A stretch of DNA of 64,000 bases, from the NCBI RefSeq assembly GCF_010672525.1, contig NZ_JAAHGH010000024.1, positions 1-64,000 on the forward strand. The letters are read 5' to 3'. This stretch comes from Okeania sp. SIO2B3. GTDB taxonomy: Bacteria; Cyanobacteriota; Cyanobacteriia; Cyanobacteriales; Microcoleaceae. Shown in pieces: positions 56,813 to 64,000 of the stretch (its first letter is position 1; each line of letters begins with the position of its first letter). The notes beneath the pieces were generated by a model. It ran no database searches, was not told the origin of the DNA, and worked only from the letters and a program-made list of their open reading frames with translations. The translations under genes were made by a program, and so were the position numbers.

Positions 56813-58714
56813 ATGAGTCATTGCCTCAACCCCAACTGTCAAATTCCCCAAAACCCAGACTGGAACATATACTGTCAAAACTGTGGCTCAAAACTACTAC
56901 TCAAAGACCGCTATCGTCCCCTTAACTTAATTGGACAAGGAGGTTTTGGCAGAACATTCTTAGCTATCGACGAAGACAAACCCTCCAAACCCTATTGTGT
57001 AATTAAACAGTTTTTTCCAGCATCCCAAGGCACAAACAATATCAGCAAAGCTGCCGAACTCTTTGAAAAAGAAGCTACAAGATTAGACGAACTGGGCAGA
57101 CATTCCCAAATCCCCGAACTAATGGCCCACTTCATCCAGGATGGGCGACAATACTTAGTGCAAGAATTCATTGCCGGACAAAATTTAGGCCAAGCTCTGG
57201 CGGTTGAAGGACCTTACAATGAAGAGAAAATAAAAGCTTTACTCAATAATTTACTGCCAGTCCTGCAATTTATCCACTCTCACAACGTTATTCACCGCGA
57301 CATCAAACCAGACAATATTATTCGTCGTCAAAACAGTGACAGTCAATTAGTATTAGTAGATTTTGGTGCTGCCAAATATGCTCTCGGTACGGCACTGTTG
57401 AAAACAGGTACCACTATTGGCACTCCTGAATATACTCCCCCCGAACAAAACCGAGGCAAAGCAGTATTTGCCAGTGACTTATATAGTTTGGGAGTAACTT
57501 GCTTACATCTTTTGACCAACGTTTCCCCATTTGAATTATTTGATGTGGGTGAAGGTACTTGGGTATGGCGACGTTATTTAAAGAGTAATTCTGTGAGCGA
57601 ACAGTTGGGTTATGTTTTAGATAAACTGGTGGAAAATGCTATTAACCGTCGCTATCAGTCTGTTTATGAAGTCATCAAAACTTTAAATGTTAATACTCAA
57701 GTCAACTTGACTCGTATTCAAGATCAAACTGCTATCCAAACTCCGGAGGTTACACCTGAACCCCCACCGACTCAAACCTGGAAATGTCTACATACTCTGA
57801 CTGGTCATCAAAAATGGGTTTGCTCCGTTGCTTTTAGTCCTGATGACAATATTGTGGCGAGTGGGAGTGAGGATGAAACTGTTAAGTTGTGGGAAGTAGA
57901 TAGTGGCAAAGAAATATTGACTATATTTGGGCATTCGGGTTATGTCAACTCTGTTGCTTTTAGTCCTGATGGCAATATTGTGGCGAGTGGGAGTGATGAC
58001 AAAACTATTAGACTTTGGGAAGTTAAGAGGGAGAGACTTCTTTGTATTCTTGGTGACTGGAGTCAGGGAGAATATTTTGGTCATTCTGGAGGAGTAACGG
58101 CGATCGCTTTCAGTCCCGATGGCAAAATTTTGGCTAGTGCAAGTAAGGATAAAGATATCAAAATTTGGCGACTTGGGGACGACCTTTATGAACCTAGCTA
58201 TGGGAAAGTGATAATGACTTTGACTGGGCACTCACGACCAGTGCGTGCGATCGCTTTTAGTCCTGATGGTAAAACTTTGGCAAGTGGAAGTGAAGATAAT
58301 ACGATTAAATTATGGGATATAAATTTAGGTAATGCTGTTCAGACTCTATGCAATTATTATCAGGGAGTACATTATATTTATGCAGTTGCTTTTAGCTGTG
58401 ATGGTAAAACTTTAGTTAGTGGTGGTCGCGATCGCAATATTAAAATTTGGCAAATAGATAAAGGTGAAATATTAAAGACTTTGGAGGGACATTCAAGAGA
58501 TATTTGTGCCATAGCTTTTAGTCCTCAAGGAGATATTATTGCTAGTGGTAGTGAGGATGAAACTATTAAGATTTGGCATTGGGAAACTTGTCAGCAAATA
58601 GCTAATTTAGAAGGTCATTCAAAATATGTTAATTCTGTTACTTTTTCTCAGGACGGAAAGAGTTTAGCTAGTGGTAGTAGTGATAATACAATTAAAATTT
58701 GGCAACAGGAGTGA
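56813..58714 (+). CDS. Zinc-ribbon Ser/Thr kinase with WD40 propeller
   Basis: A 633-residue protein. Zinc ribbon 1-30 (C4, C9, C21, C24). Kinase ~34-305 with GQGGFG (41-46), K65, HRDIKPDN (H161) and DFG (183-185), complete. From ~325 to the end come about seven WD40 repeats of the type GHSGYVNSVAFSPDGNIVAS...TIRLWEV, enough for one propeller. No membrane segment. Kinase-WD40 proteins are a cyanobacterial speciality, presumed to read a partner through the propeller. It is followed 400 bases downstream by a paralogue with altered catalytic motifs. Confidence 0.94.
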   Translation: MSHCLNPNCQIPQNPDWNIYCQNCGSKLLLKDRYRPLNLIGQGGFGRTFLAIDEDKPSKPYCVIKQFFPASQGTNNISKAAELFEKEATRLDELGRHSQIPELMAHFIQDGRQYLVQEFIAGQNLGQALAVEGPYNEEKIKALLNNLLPVLQFIHSHNVIHRDIKPDNIIRRQNSDSQLVLVDFGAAKYALGTALLKTGTTIGTPEYTPPEQNRGKAVFASDLYSLGVTCLHLLTNVSPFELFDVGEGTWVWRRYLKSNSVSEQLGYVLDKLVENAINRRYQSVYEVIKTLNVNTQVNLTRIQDQTAIQTPEVTPEPPPTQTWKCLHTLTGHQKWVCSVAFSPDDNIVASGSEDETVKLWEVDSGKEILTIFGHSGYVNSVAFSPDGNIVASGSDDKTIRLWEVKRERLLCILGDWSQGEYFGHSGGVTAIAFSPDGKILASASKDKDIKIWRLGDDLYEPSYGKVIMTLTGHSRPVRAIAFSPDGKTLASGSEDNTIKLWDINLGNAVQTLCNYYQGVHYIYAVAFSCDGKTLVSGGRDRNIKIWQIDKGEILKTLEGHSRDICAIAFSPQGDIIASGSEDETIKIWHWETCQQIANLEGHSKYVNSVTFSQDGKSLASGSSDNTIKIWQQE

Positions 58715-58890
58715 TTAAGTCAAAAATCAAAAGTCAAAAGTCAAAAAAATATAAAGTCAAAAGTCAAAAGTCAAAAGTCAAAAAATTATAAAGTCAAAGG
58801 TCAAAAGTCAAAAATTATTATTATGCCTAAGCTCTTCTAAAGCACCTTTTTTAAGTCAAAAGTCAAAAGTTAAAAGTTAAAAGTTATATG
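58715..58890. repeat. AAAAGTC heptamer tandem repeat
   Basis: Twenty or so AAAAGTC/AAAAGTTA units starting ten bases after the kinase stop, interrupted by TAAGCTCTTCTAAAGCACCTT, which occurs twice (58828 and 58899). Confidence 0.9.
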
Positions 58891-59122
58891 TCGATTAAGC
58901 TCTTCTAAAGCACCTTTTTATAGTACTACGCAAATAGGTTATATAGTGTCCATATAATCTGTTATAAAAAAAACCTTATTCTTTTGAACCTTTCTTTTCC
59001 TTCTGCCTTCTGCCCTCTGCCTTCTGCCTTTAAGCCAAAATCTATGTATTTTATGTTAATGAAAACTGCTATAAATTATCGGGTGTGCTGACTAAATTTT
59101 ATCGTTAGGAGAGTAGAAAAAT

Positions 59123-61006
59123 ATGAATTATTGTCTTAAAGAAGATTGCAAAAATCCTAATTCTCCACCAGAAGCTAGAATCTGTTTAACTTGTGGTTCT
59201 ATGTTACTTCTAAAAGACCGTTATCGGGCAATTAAAATGATTGGCCAAGGAGGCTTCAGTAAAACTTATTTAGCAGTAGATCAAGATAAACCTTCTAAAC
59301 CACCATGTGTAATTAAACAATTTTATTTTATCTCACAAAATGAAGTAGATATAAAAAGAGCGATCGCTTTGTTTGAAGAAGAAGCAGAAAAACTAGATAC
59401 TTTAGGAACACATCCTCAAATAGCTGAATTATTAGCCAATTTACACGATGATTATTGTCAATATTTAGTCCAAGAATTTATACCTGGAAAAAATTTAGCT
59501 CAAGTTTTAGAAACAGAAGGAATATTTTCCGAATATCAAATTCGAGAACTATTAAATAGTCTTCTGCCAGTGCTAGAATTTATTCACTCTCACAAGATTA
59601 TTCATCAAGATATTAAACCTGAAAATATAATTCGTCGTTTACTATCAAATTCTGCTTATCAAGGCGGAATAAAAGGTCAATTTGTATTAGTAGATTTTGA
59701 TCTAGCAAAACAATTAACTGGAACTCCAATATTTAAACCAGGAACAATTGTATGTACTCCCGAATATGTAGCTCCAGAACAACTCAAAGGTAGAGTAAAC
59801 TTTGCCAGTGACCTATATAGTTTAGGCGTAACCTGTATCAATTTACTAACCAATATTTCTCCATTTAAACTATTTGATACTGGAGAAAATAAATGGGTAT
59901 GGCGAGATTATTTAATCGATAATCCGATTAGCGAAGAATTGGGAAATATTCTCGATAAATTAATTACTGAAGCTACAAACAAACGTTATAAATCTGCTAC
60001 AGATGTCTTAAAAGATTTGAATCATGGTAAATTACCACCCCCACCTACACCATCTTTACTCAAACTTTCATTCCCAAAAATTTCTCTCAAAGATACAAAT
60101 TATGTACCAGGATTACATCTTTATTCTTGGGGAAAACCTCAAACTATTTCCGGTCATTTAAGTTCAGTTTCATCAGTTGCTATTAGCCCCGATAATCAAA
60201 TGATTGCTAGTGGTAGTTTTGACCGGACTATTAAATTATGGAAATTATCTACAGGAGAATTATTAGACTCTTTTATAGCTTCTAATATAGTTTTATCAAT
60301 TGCTTTTAATCCTAAAAGTAATATCCTAGCTATTGGTAATGTTGGTGGAATTATTAATATTTGGGATTTAGCTACAGGTACAATAAGTTGCAGTTTATCC
60401 AGACATTCTGATTCTATTGTTTCAATGCCAGTAGTATTTAGCCCAAATGGAGATTTTATTGCTAGTGGCAGCGACGACCGGACTATTAAAATTTGGCATC
60501 AAGAAACTTGTCAACTTTTGTACAGCATCAAAAATTCTCGTGGCATTAATGTAGTTGCTTTTAGCCCCGATGCCAAAATTCTAGCTAGTGGTAGTAGCGA
60601 TAATGTGATTAAATTATGGGAAGTAGAAACAGGTAATCTTATAGATAAATTAATCGGACATACTAGAGATATTAATACAATTGCTTTTAGTCCTGATGGT
60701 AAAGTTTTAGTCAGTGGTAGTAGTGACAAAACAATTAAATTATGGTCTGTAGAAACAGGTAAATTAATCAAAACAATTACAGGACATTCTGATTGGGTTA
60801 GGTCTGTAATTTGTTTAGATAAAAAAACAATAATTAGTGGTAGTGCAGATAAAACTATTAAGATTTGGCAGATGGAAACTGGAGAAGTTATTAAGAGTTT
60901 AAACGGGCATTCTAAGGATGTAAATTCTGTGGCAATTAGCAGTTATGATAATACAATTGTGAGTGGAAGTAGTGACAATACCGTAAAAATTTGGCGTTGT
61001 GAATAA
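59123..61006 (+). CDS. Zinc-ribbon Ser/Thr kinase-like protein with WD40 propeller, altered HRD and DFG
   Basis: A 627-residue paralogue of the preceding gene. Zinc ribbon (C4, C9, C21, C24), loop GQGGFS (41-46), K65. The catalytic loop is HQDIKPEN (161-168, Arg replaced by Gln) and the magnesium motif is DFD (191-193, Gly replaced by Asp), with an eight- to ten-residue insert (LLSNSAYQGG) between them. The catalytic Asp, Lys and Asn remain, so weak activity is possible, but activation-loop control must differ. From ~345 about seven WD40 repeats follow (GHSDWVRSVICLDKK...TIKIWQM). A good ribosome site, GGAGAG, is about ten bases before ATG. Could be a pseudokinase partner of the upstream protein. 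Confidence 0.93.
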   Translation: MNYCLKEDCKNPNSPPEARICLTCGSMLLLKDRYRAIKMIGQGGFSKTYLAVDQDKPSKPPCVIKQFYFISQNEVDIKRAIALFEEEAEKLDTLGTHPQIAELLANLHDDYCQYLVQEFIPGKNLAQVLETEGIFSEYQIRELLNSLLPVLEFIHSHKIIHQDIKPENIIRRLLSNSAYQGGIKGQFVLVDFDLAKQLTGTPIFKPGTIVCTPEYVAPEQLKGRVNFASDLYSLGVTCINLLTNISPFKLFDTGENKWVWRDYLIDNPISEELGNILDKLITEATNKRYKSATDVLKDLNHGKLPPPPTPSLLKLSFPKISLKDTNYVPGLHLYSWGKPQTISGHLSSVSSVAISPDNQMIASGSFDRTIKLWKLSTGELLDSFIASNIVLSIAFNPKSNILAIGNVGGIINIWDLATGTISCSLSRHSDSIVSMPVVFSPNGDFIASGSDDRTIKIWHQETCQLLYSIKNSRGINVVAFSPDAKILASGSSDNVIKLWEVETGNLIDKLIGHTRDINTIAFSPDGKVLVSGSSDKTIKLWSVETGKLIKTITGHSDWVRSVICLDKKTIISGSADKTIKIWQMETGEVIKSLNGHSKDVNSVAISSYDNTIVSGSSDNTVKIWRCE

Positions 61007-61281
61007 GAGAAAGAAAGGCAGAGGGCAGGAGGCAGATGGCAGATGGCAGATGGCAGAAGGGAAAGAAAGGTTCAGAGGGATAAGGTTTTTGCAGTCGTGT
61101 AAGTGGAACGGAATTCTATAGCAGATTATCCGGACATGATATTATAGAGTAATCACAAAATTACTTGATCTTAATAGATACAGGAGTTACCCACTGACAA
61201 TAGATATAGGATGTGCTCAGTTACGCTACCGCTAACACACCCTACTGGATCTCTTCCCTGTCTTCTTCCTTCTTCCTTCTG
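61007..61281. repeat. Intergenic with GGCAGAT tandem repeat and MITE-1 end
   Basis: 61020-61058: AGATGGC units. 61124-61138: TATCCGGACATGATA, the right end of MITE-1; the left end is not seen. 61215-61255: a CACACCCTACTGGAT block shared with 41140. Confidence 0.7.
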
Positions 61282-62319
61282 CTATAGAAACTGTCCTAAT
61301 TCTCCTGGCGCAACTGTACCATATTCTGTCATAATTCCTGCAATTAATTCCGCAGGGGTAACATCAAATGCAGGATTATAAAATTCTACTCCTTCCGGAC
61401 AAATGCGTGTTTCTCCTATTTGATATATTTCCACTGCATCTCTCTCTTCAATTGGTATTTGACTACCATCAGATATTTTGAAGTCTATTGTTGATAGAGG
61501 TGCTGCCACAAAAAAAGGAATATTATGTGCTTTAGCAACGATCGCTAAACTATAAGTACCAATTTTATTAGCAGTATCTCCGTTAGCAGCAATTCTATCA
61601 GCTCCAACTACTACAGCATGAATTAAACCTTGTTTCATACAATGAGCAGCCATATTATCGCTTATTAAAGTAACAGGAATACCTTCTTGTACGCATTCCC
61701 AAGTCGTGAGTTTTGCACCTTGGAGACGAGGACGAGTTTCATCCGCATAGACTTTCCCTAGTCTACCCCCTCGCCACGCTGAACTAAAGACATTTAAGAC
61801 TGCAGTACCCGCCAAAGCACCAGCATTACAGTGAGTTAAAATGTTTAATTTTTCTGGAGAAGTCGGTAAAACTTCTATTGCGCGATCGCCAATATTTTTA
61901 CAAGTTTGTAAATTGTCTGCTTGAATATTTTTAGCAGTTTCTAATAAAGCTGTTTGAATTTCTTCTACAGAACTATTAGTTTCATTTGCTACTTTCAACA
62001 TTCGTTCAATTGCCCAAAATAAATTAACAGCAGTTGGGCGAGTTTGTCGTAACATGACAGCCACTTCTTCTAACTGTTTTAAGAACTCATTTCTATCAGT
62101 TATAGAAATTTCTTTTGCCCCTAAATACATTCCATAAGCTGCTGATACACCAATAGCTGGTGCCCCACGAACTATCATTGTTTTAATAGCTCTTGCCATC
62201 TCCGTAGAGTTATTAATTTCTACAGTTTTATATTCTCCTGGTAGGCAAGTTTGGTCAATTAATAAAACACGGTCATTTTGCCAGATAATAGGATTAACTT
62301 CTGTGATTTTAGACATCAT
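61282..62319 (-). CDS. mtnA: S-methyl-5-thioribose-1-phosphate isomerase
   Basis: Methionine salvage enzyme converting methylthioribose-1-phosphate to methylthioribulose-1-phosphate. From the double Met at 62319 ([13 protein letters not shown]) it is 345 residues, the family length; ATG 62316 is equally good. A frame open to 62421 adds 34 residues that come partly from a hairpin repeat and is rejected. Motifs: [25 protein letters not shown] with the catalytic Cys, [35 protein letters not shown] with the catalytic Asp, and the closing [16 protein letters not shown] lies seven bases upstream. Its substrate comes from polyamine synthesis. Confidence 0.96.
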   Translation of the reverse strand: MMSKITEVNPIIWQNDRVLLIDQTCLPGEYKTVEINNSTEMARAIKTMIVRGAPAIGVSAAYGMYLGAKEISITDRNEFLKQLEEVAVMLRQTRPTAVNLFWAIERMLKVANETNSSVEEIQTALLETAKNIQADNLQTCKNIGDRAIEVLPTSPEKLNILTHCNAGALAGTAVLNVFSSAWRGGRLGKVYADETRPRLQGAKLTTWECVQEGIPVTLISDNMAAHCMKQGLIHAVVVGADRIAANGDTANKIGTYSLAIVAKAHNIPFFVAAPLSTIDFKISDGSQIPIEERDAVEIYQIGETRICPEGVEFYNPAFDVTPAELIAGIMTEYGTVAPGELGQFL

Positions 62320-62370
62320 AATTTTTCCCCATACATATATTATAAATAATATCAAATTCAGATAAATAGT

Positions 62371-62402
62371 AGGTTGGGTTAGGCGACAGCGCAACCCAAC
62401 AA
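62371..62402. repeat. TTGGGTTA-GCGACAGC hairpin repeat, upstream of mtnA
   Basis: GTTGGGTTAGGCG and GCGCAACCCAAC arms around ACA. The same hairpin, with one change, is at 63055-63086, each followed by AATTATAGTAATTTTAAA. The related longer version is in the 29251 array. Confidence 0.8.
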
Positions 62403-62707
62403 TTATAGTAATTTTAAACAAGCAGTCAGCGGTCAGCGATCAGTAGATTTTTTTTGACAAGACTTACGCAGAGACTCTACATATAGCGATATAGCGAGAA
62501 AGAATACTATTGACCCCTACAAATGGTGCTTTAAAAGTTGTTAGTCCTGCATAGTAATAGTATACAAGTAACAAAGAATAGTTGGCACGGGAGCAAGATG
62601 CTCCCACTACCGTACCTCCTAACAAAAATAATGCAATGCACGACCATTACAATGCACCACCACCTAAAAGTTAATTTGCGTAGTATCAAATCCGGTTAAT
62701 TACACAC

Positions 62708-62795
62708 AGGACTTACGCAAAGGCACTATTTATAGAGTCAATAACTATTGAACAATAGTTGTAAACACTATATATAGCGTATCTGCGTAAATCCT
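62708..62795. mobile_element. MITE-4 hairpin element
   Basis: AGGACTTACGCAAAGGC to TGCGTAAATCCT, 88 bases, with an inner AACTATTGAACAATAGTT inverted repeat and ACTATATATAGCG. Very similar to the next copy. Confidence 0.85.
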
Positions 62796-62819
62796 AACAC
62801 ATAGAATCTGATTATATAC

Positions 62820-62908
62820 AGGACTTACGCAAAGACACTGTGTATAGAGTCCAGTAACTATTGGACAACAGTTATGAGTACTATATATAGCGTATCTGCG
62901 TAAGTCCT
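62820..62908. mobile_element. MITE-4 hairpin element, second copy
   Basis: AGGACTTACGCAAAGAC to TGCGTAAGTCCT, 89 bases; the terminal inverted repeat is 12 of 12. The inner inverted repeat is retained with paired changes (GTTATGAGTACT side differs). A left end only, GACTTACGCAGAGAC, lies at 62461. Confidence 0.85.
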
Positions 62909-63240
62909 AATATAATATCTATTTACACTTCTATAATTACTTCAATATTTAATCTCCCCTATTCCCTACTCCCTACTCCCTATGGGTGGAGGAGATATCT
63001 AATTCTTTCTGCCAAAATAATGAGTTAATAACTCATCGCTGATAGTATAGTAGGTTGGGTTAAGCGACAGCGCAACCCAACAATTATAGTAATTTTAAAT
63101 AGACATCTCCAATGATAAAAAATCCAATCAATTATCTCACTATTATTCATCAATTATTTCTCCCTGCTCCCGACTCCCTATTTTCTAGAGATGTTTAATG
63201 ATAATGAAACACTTTGTTGGGTTTCCCATGTCTACCCAGC
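62909..63240. other. Intergenic after the flavoprotein gene
   Basis: Contains CCCTACT units (62960-62985), the second hairpin repeat (63055-63086) and ATTTCTCCCTGCTCC-like debris. No gene. Confidence 0.55.
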
Positions 63241-64000
63241 CTACAAAATGAAAAAATTCCTAATTTGTTCCCAACCTAACTTAATTTTACGTTGTAAATA
63301 CTTACCCAATCCTTTATACAACTTTTGAAAATTGTATGCAAATAAAATATTCATCATATCCTCTACTGTCAAAGATTTTAAATAATTCACCCCTTTATCA
63401 ATCAATTCATCACTATCTTGCATATATCTCCTGCGCCCCATTTGTTCAGAAATATTCCATTTAATAGCATATCGTCTCTGCATTTCTCTTTGATAAGAAC
63501 GAAAACTAGATAAGCGTTTATCAAGATATTTTTCTATATATTTACTAGCAATTTCTGCATTATCCATACCATGTCTAATTCCTTCCCCACCCAACATATT
63601 AATAGTAGAAACAGCATCACCAATACCAACAATATTATCTTGGTAATAAATATCCTTTAATCCCACAGAATATCTAACAGTTGAACCATGAGAATCAATT
63701 AATTCATACTCCTCAAGTTTCATATAATCTTGAATCAATAGTTCTAGATACCACCTCATAGATTTTGTTTCAACTATTTGTTTATGTTCTAAATTAAACC
63801 GCGCCACACCTATTTTTAATCTGTGCTTTTCTGCCTCCATAGGAAAAATCCAAGAATAACCTTTTGGCATCCATTTATGACCTAAGAAAAAAATTAAATC
63901 CTTAGCGTATTTATCATATTCTCTTGGTTCAACTTCGATTAAATATTCAATTCCCGCAGCAGTTAAAAATTGAGGTTGCCTACTTTTTTTGTCATACATT
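63241..64000 (-). CDS. FAD-dependent oxidoreductase of the geranylgeranyl-reductase-like family, C-terminal part
   Basis: 252 codons to the window edge; the N-terminal FAD fold lies beyond it, and the Met at 63999 is internal. VGIGDAVSTINMLGGEGIRHGMDNAEIASKYI is the second FAD-contact block (GD and GEGI). WMPKGYSWIFPMEAEKHRLKIGV precedes it, the pattern of geranylgeranyl reductases and related flavin carotenoid enzymes. A helical tail (RSYQREMQRRYAIKWNISEQMG) follows. The exact substrate, a prenyl chain, lipid or carotenoid, cannot be settled without the first half. Confidence 0.75.
   Translation of the reverse strand, partial: MYDKKSRQPQFLTAAGIEYLIEVEPREYDKYAKDLIFFLGHKWMPKGYSWIFPMEAEKHRLKIGVARFNLEHKQIVETKSMRWYLELLIQDYMKLEEYELIDSHGSTVRYSVGLKDIYYQDNIVGIGDAVSTINMLGGEGIRHGMDNAEIASKYIEKYLDKRLSSFRSYQREMQRRYAIKWNISEQMGRRRYMQDSDELIDKGVNYLKSLTVEDMMNILFAYNFQKLYKGLGKYLQRKIKLGWEQIRNFFIL

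Noticed and set aside
58710-58890. Regular short repeats suggesting a CRISPR array
   Set aside because: Units are 7 bases without spacers; the same holds for the runs at 1165, 4591, 6538 and 61020. The 324-bp and 250-bp arrays also lack spacer structure.
62320-62421. N-terminal extension of mtnA by 34 residues
   Set aside because: It reads through a dispersed hairpin repeat and has no family match; the double Met at 62319 has a ribosome site and gives the normal length.

Overview
The window reads as a low-GC, low-coding-density chromosome segment of a filamentous non-heterocystous cyanobacterium of the Microcoleaceae (Trichodesmium/Okeania-like). The support is an orange carotenoid protein with its fluorescence recovery protein, a nickel superoxide dismutase with its maturation peptidase, many zinc-ribbon and WD40 Ser/Thr kinases, scattered HIP1 octamers (GCGATCGC) and IS200/IS605-type tnpB genes. 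By my sum of the genes called, only about 60 percent of the bases are coding. The genus is inferred, not proven.

Layout. 0-9 kb: lipid-kinase-like gene, queE, two unknown small genes, a kinase with a C-terminal FGE/C-type-lectin fold, a HEAT-repeat protein. 9.9-11.3 kb: icd. 12.6-18.6 kb: a glycan-modification island with one GT4 glycosyltransferase, two forward sulfotransferases, a sulfotransferase remnant, a glycosyltransferase-sulfotransferase fusion and another sulfotransferase. 19.6-27.2 kb: FxLYD protein, two tandem flavin amine oxidases, a divergent repeat/PPC protein, a dead and a live Uma2 gene. 27.6-31.6 kb: kinase-RDD membrane protein, a 324-bp tandem array, argG. 32-37 kb: GT2 glycosyltransferase, thioredoxin, methyltransferase, a decayed tnpB. 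37.8-45.3 kb: metabolic and photoprotection genes (spermidine synthase family, YqaE, branched-chain aminotransferase, EI24, FRP, OCP, sodN, sodX). 46.4-61 kb: a signalling region with a kinase fused to an FGE/C-lectin domain, an Hsp70 homologue, a truncated kinase and two kinase-WD40 proteins, separated by tandem repeat arrays and a second broken tnpB. 61-64 kb: mtnA and the C-terminal part of a flavoprotein.

The non-coding 40 percent is mostly repeats. I could separate several families with inverted ends. MITE-1 (TATCATGTCCGG ends, 3-bp TNA duplication), MITE-3 (GTAAGCATT ends, 8-bp duplication) and MITE-5 (GGTGCATCTC ends, 8-bp duplication) show target duplications. For MITE-1 and MITE-3 the window also holds a matching empty site. 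MITE-2 (TTAGGGTTTGC ends), MITE-4 (AGGACTTACGCA ends), elements E and F (ATACCA ends), G-rich palindromes and short purine tandem repeats fill the rest. They repeatedly run into genes: they supply stop codons, cut a sulfotransferase and sit in frame inside a tnpB.

The most interesting single signal is the C-terminus of the kinase-FGE gene at 47409-49589. A GC-rich run of NNC/NNT codons in its C-lectin fold looks like the variable region of a diversity-generating retroelement target whose reverse transcriptase and template would lie elsewhere in the genome. I found no RNA genes and no CRISPR array.
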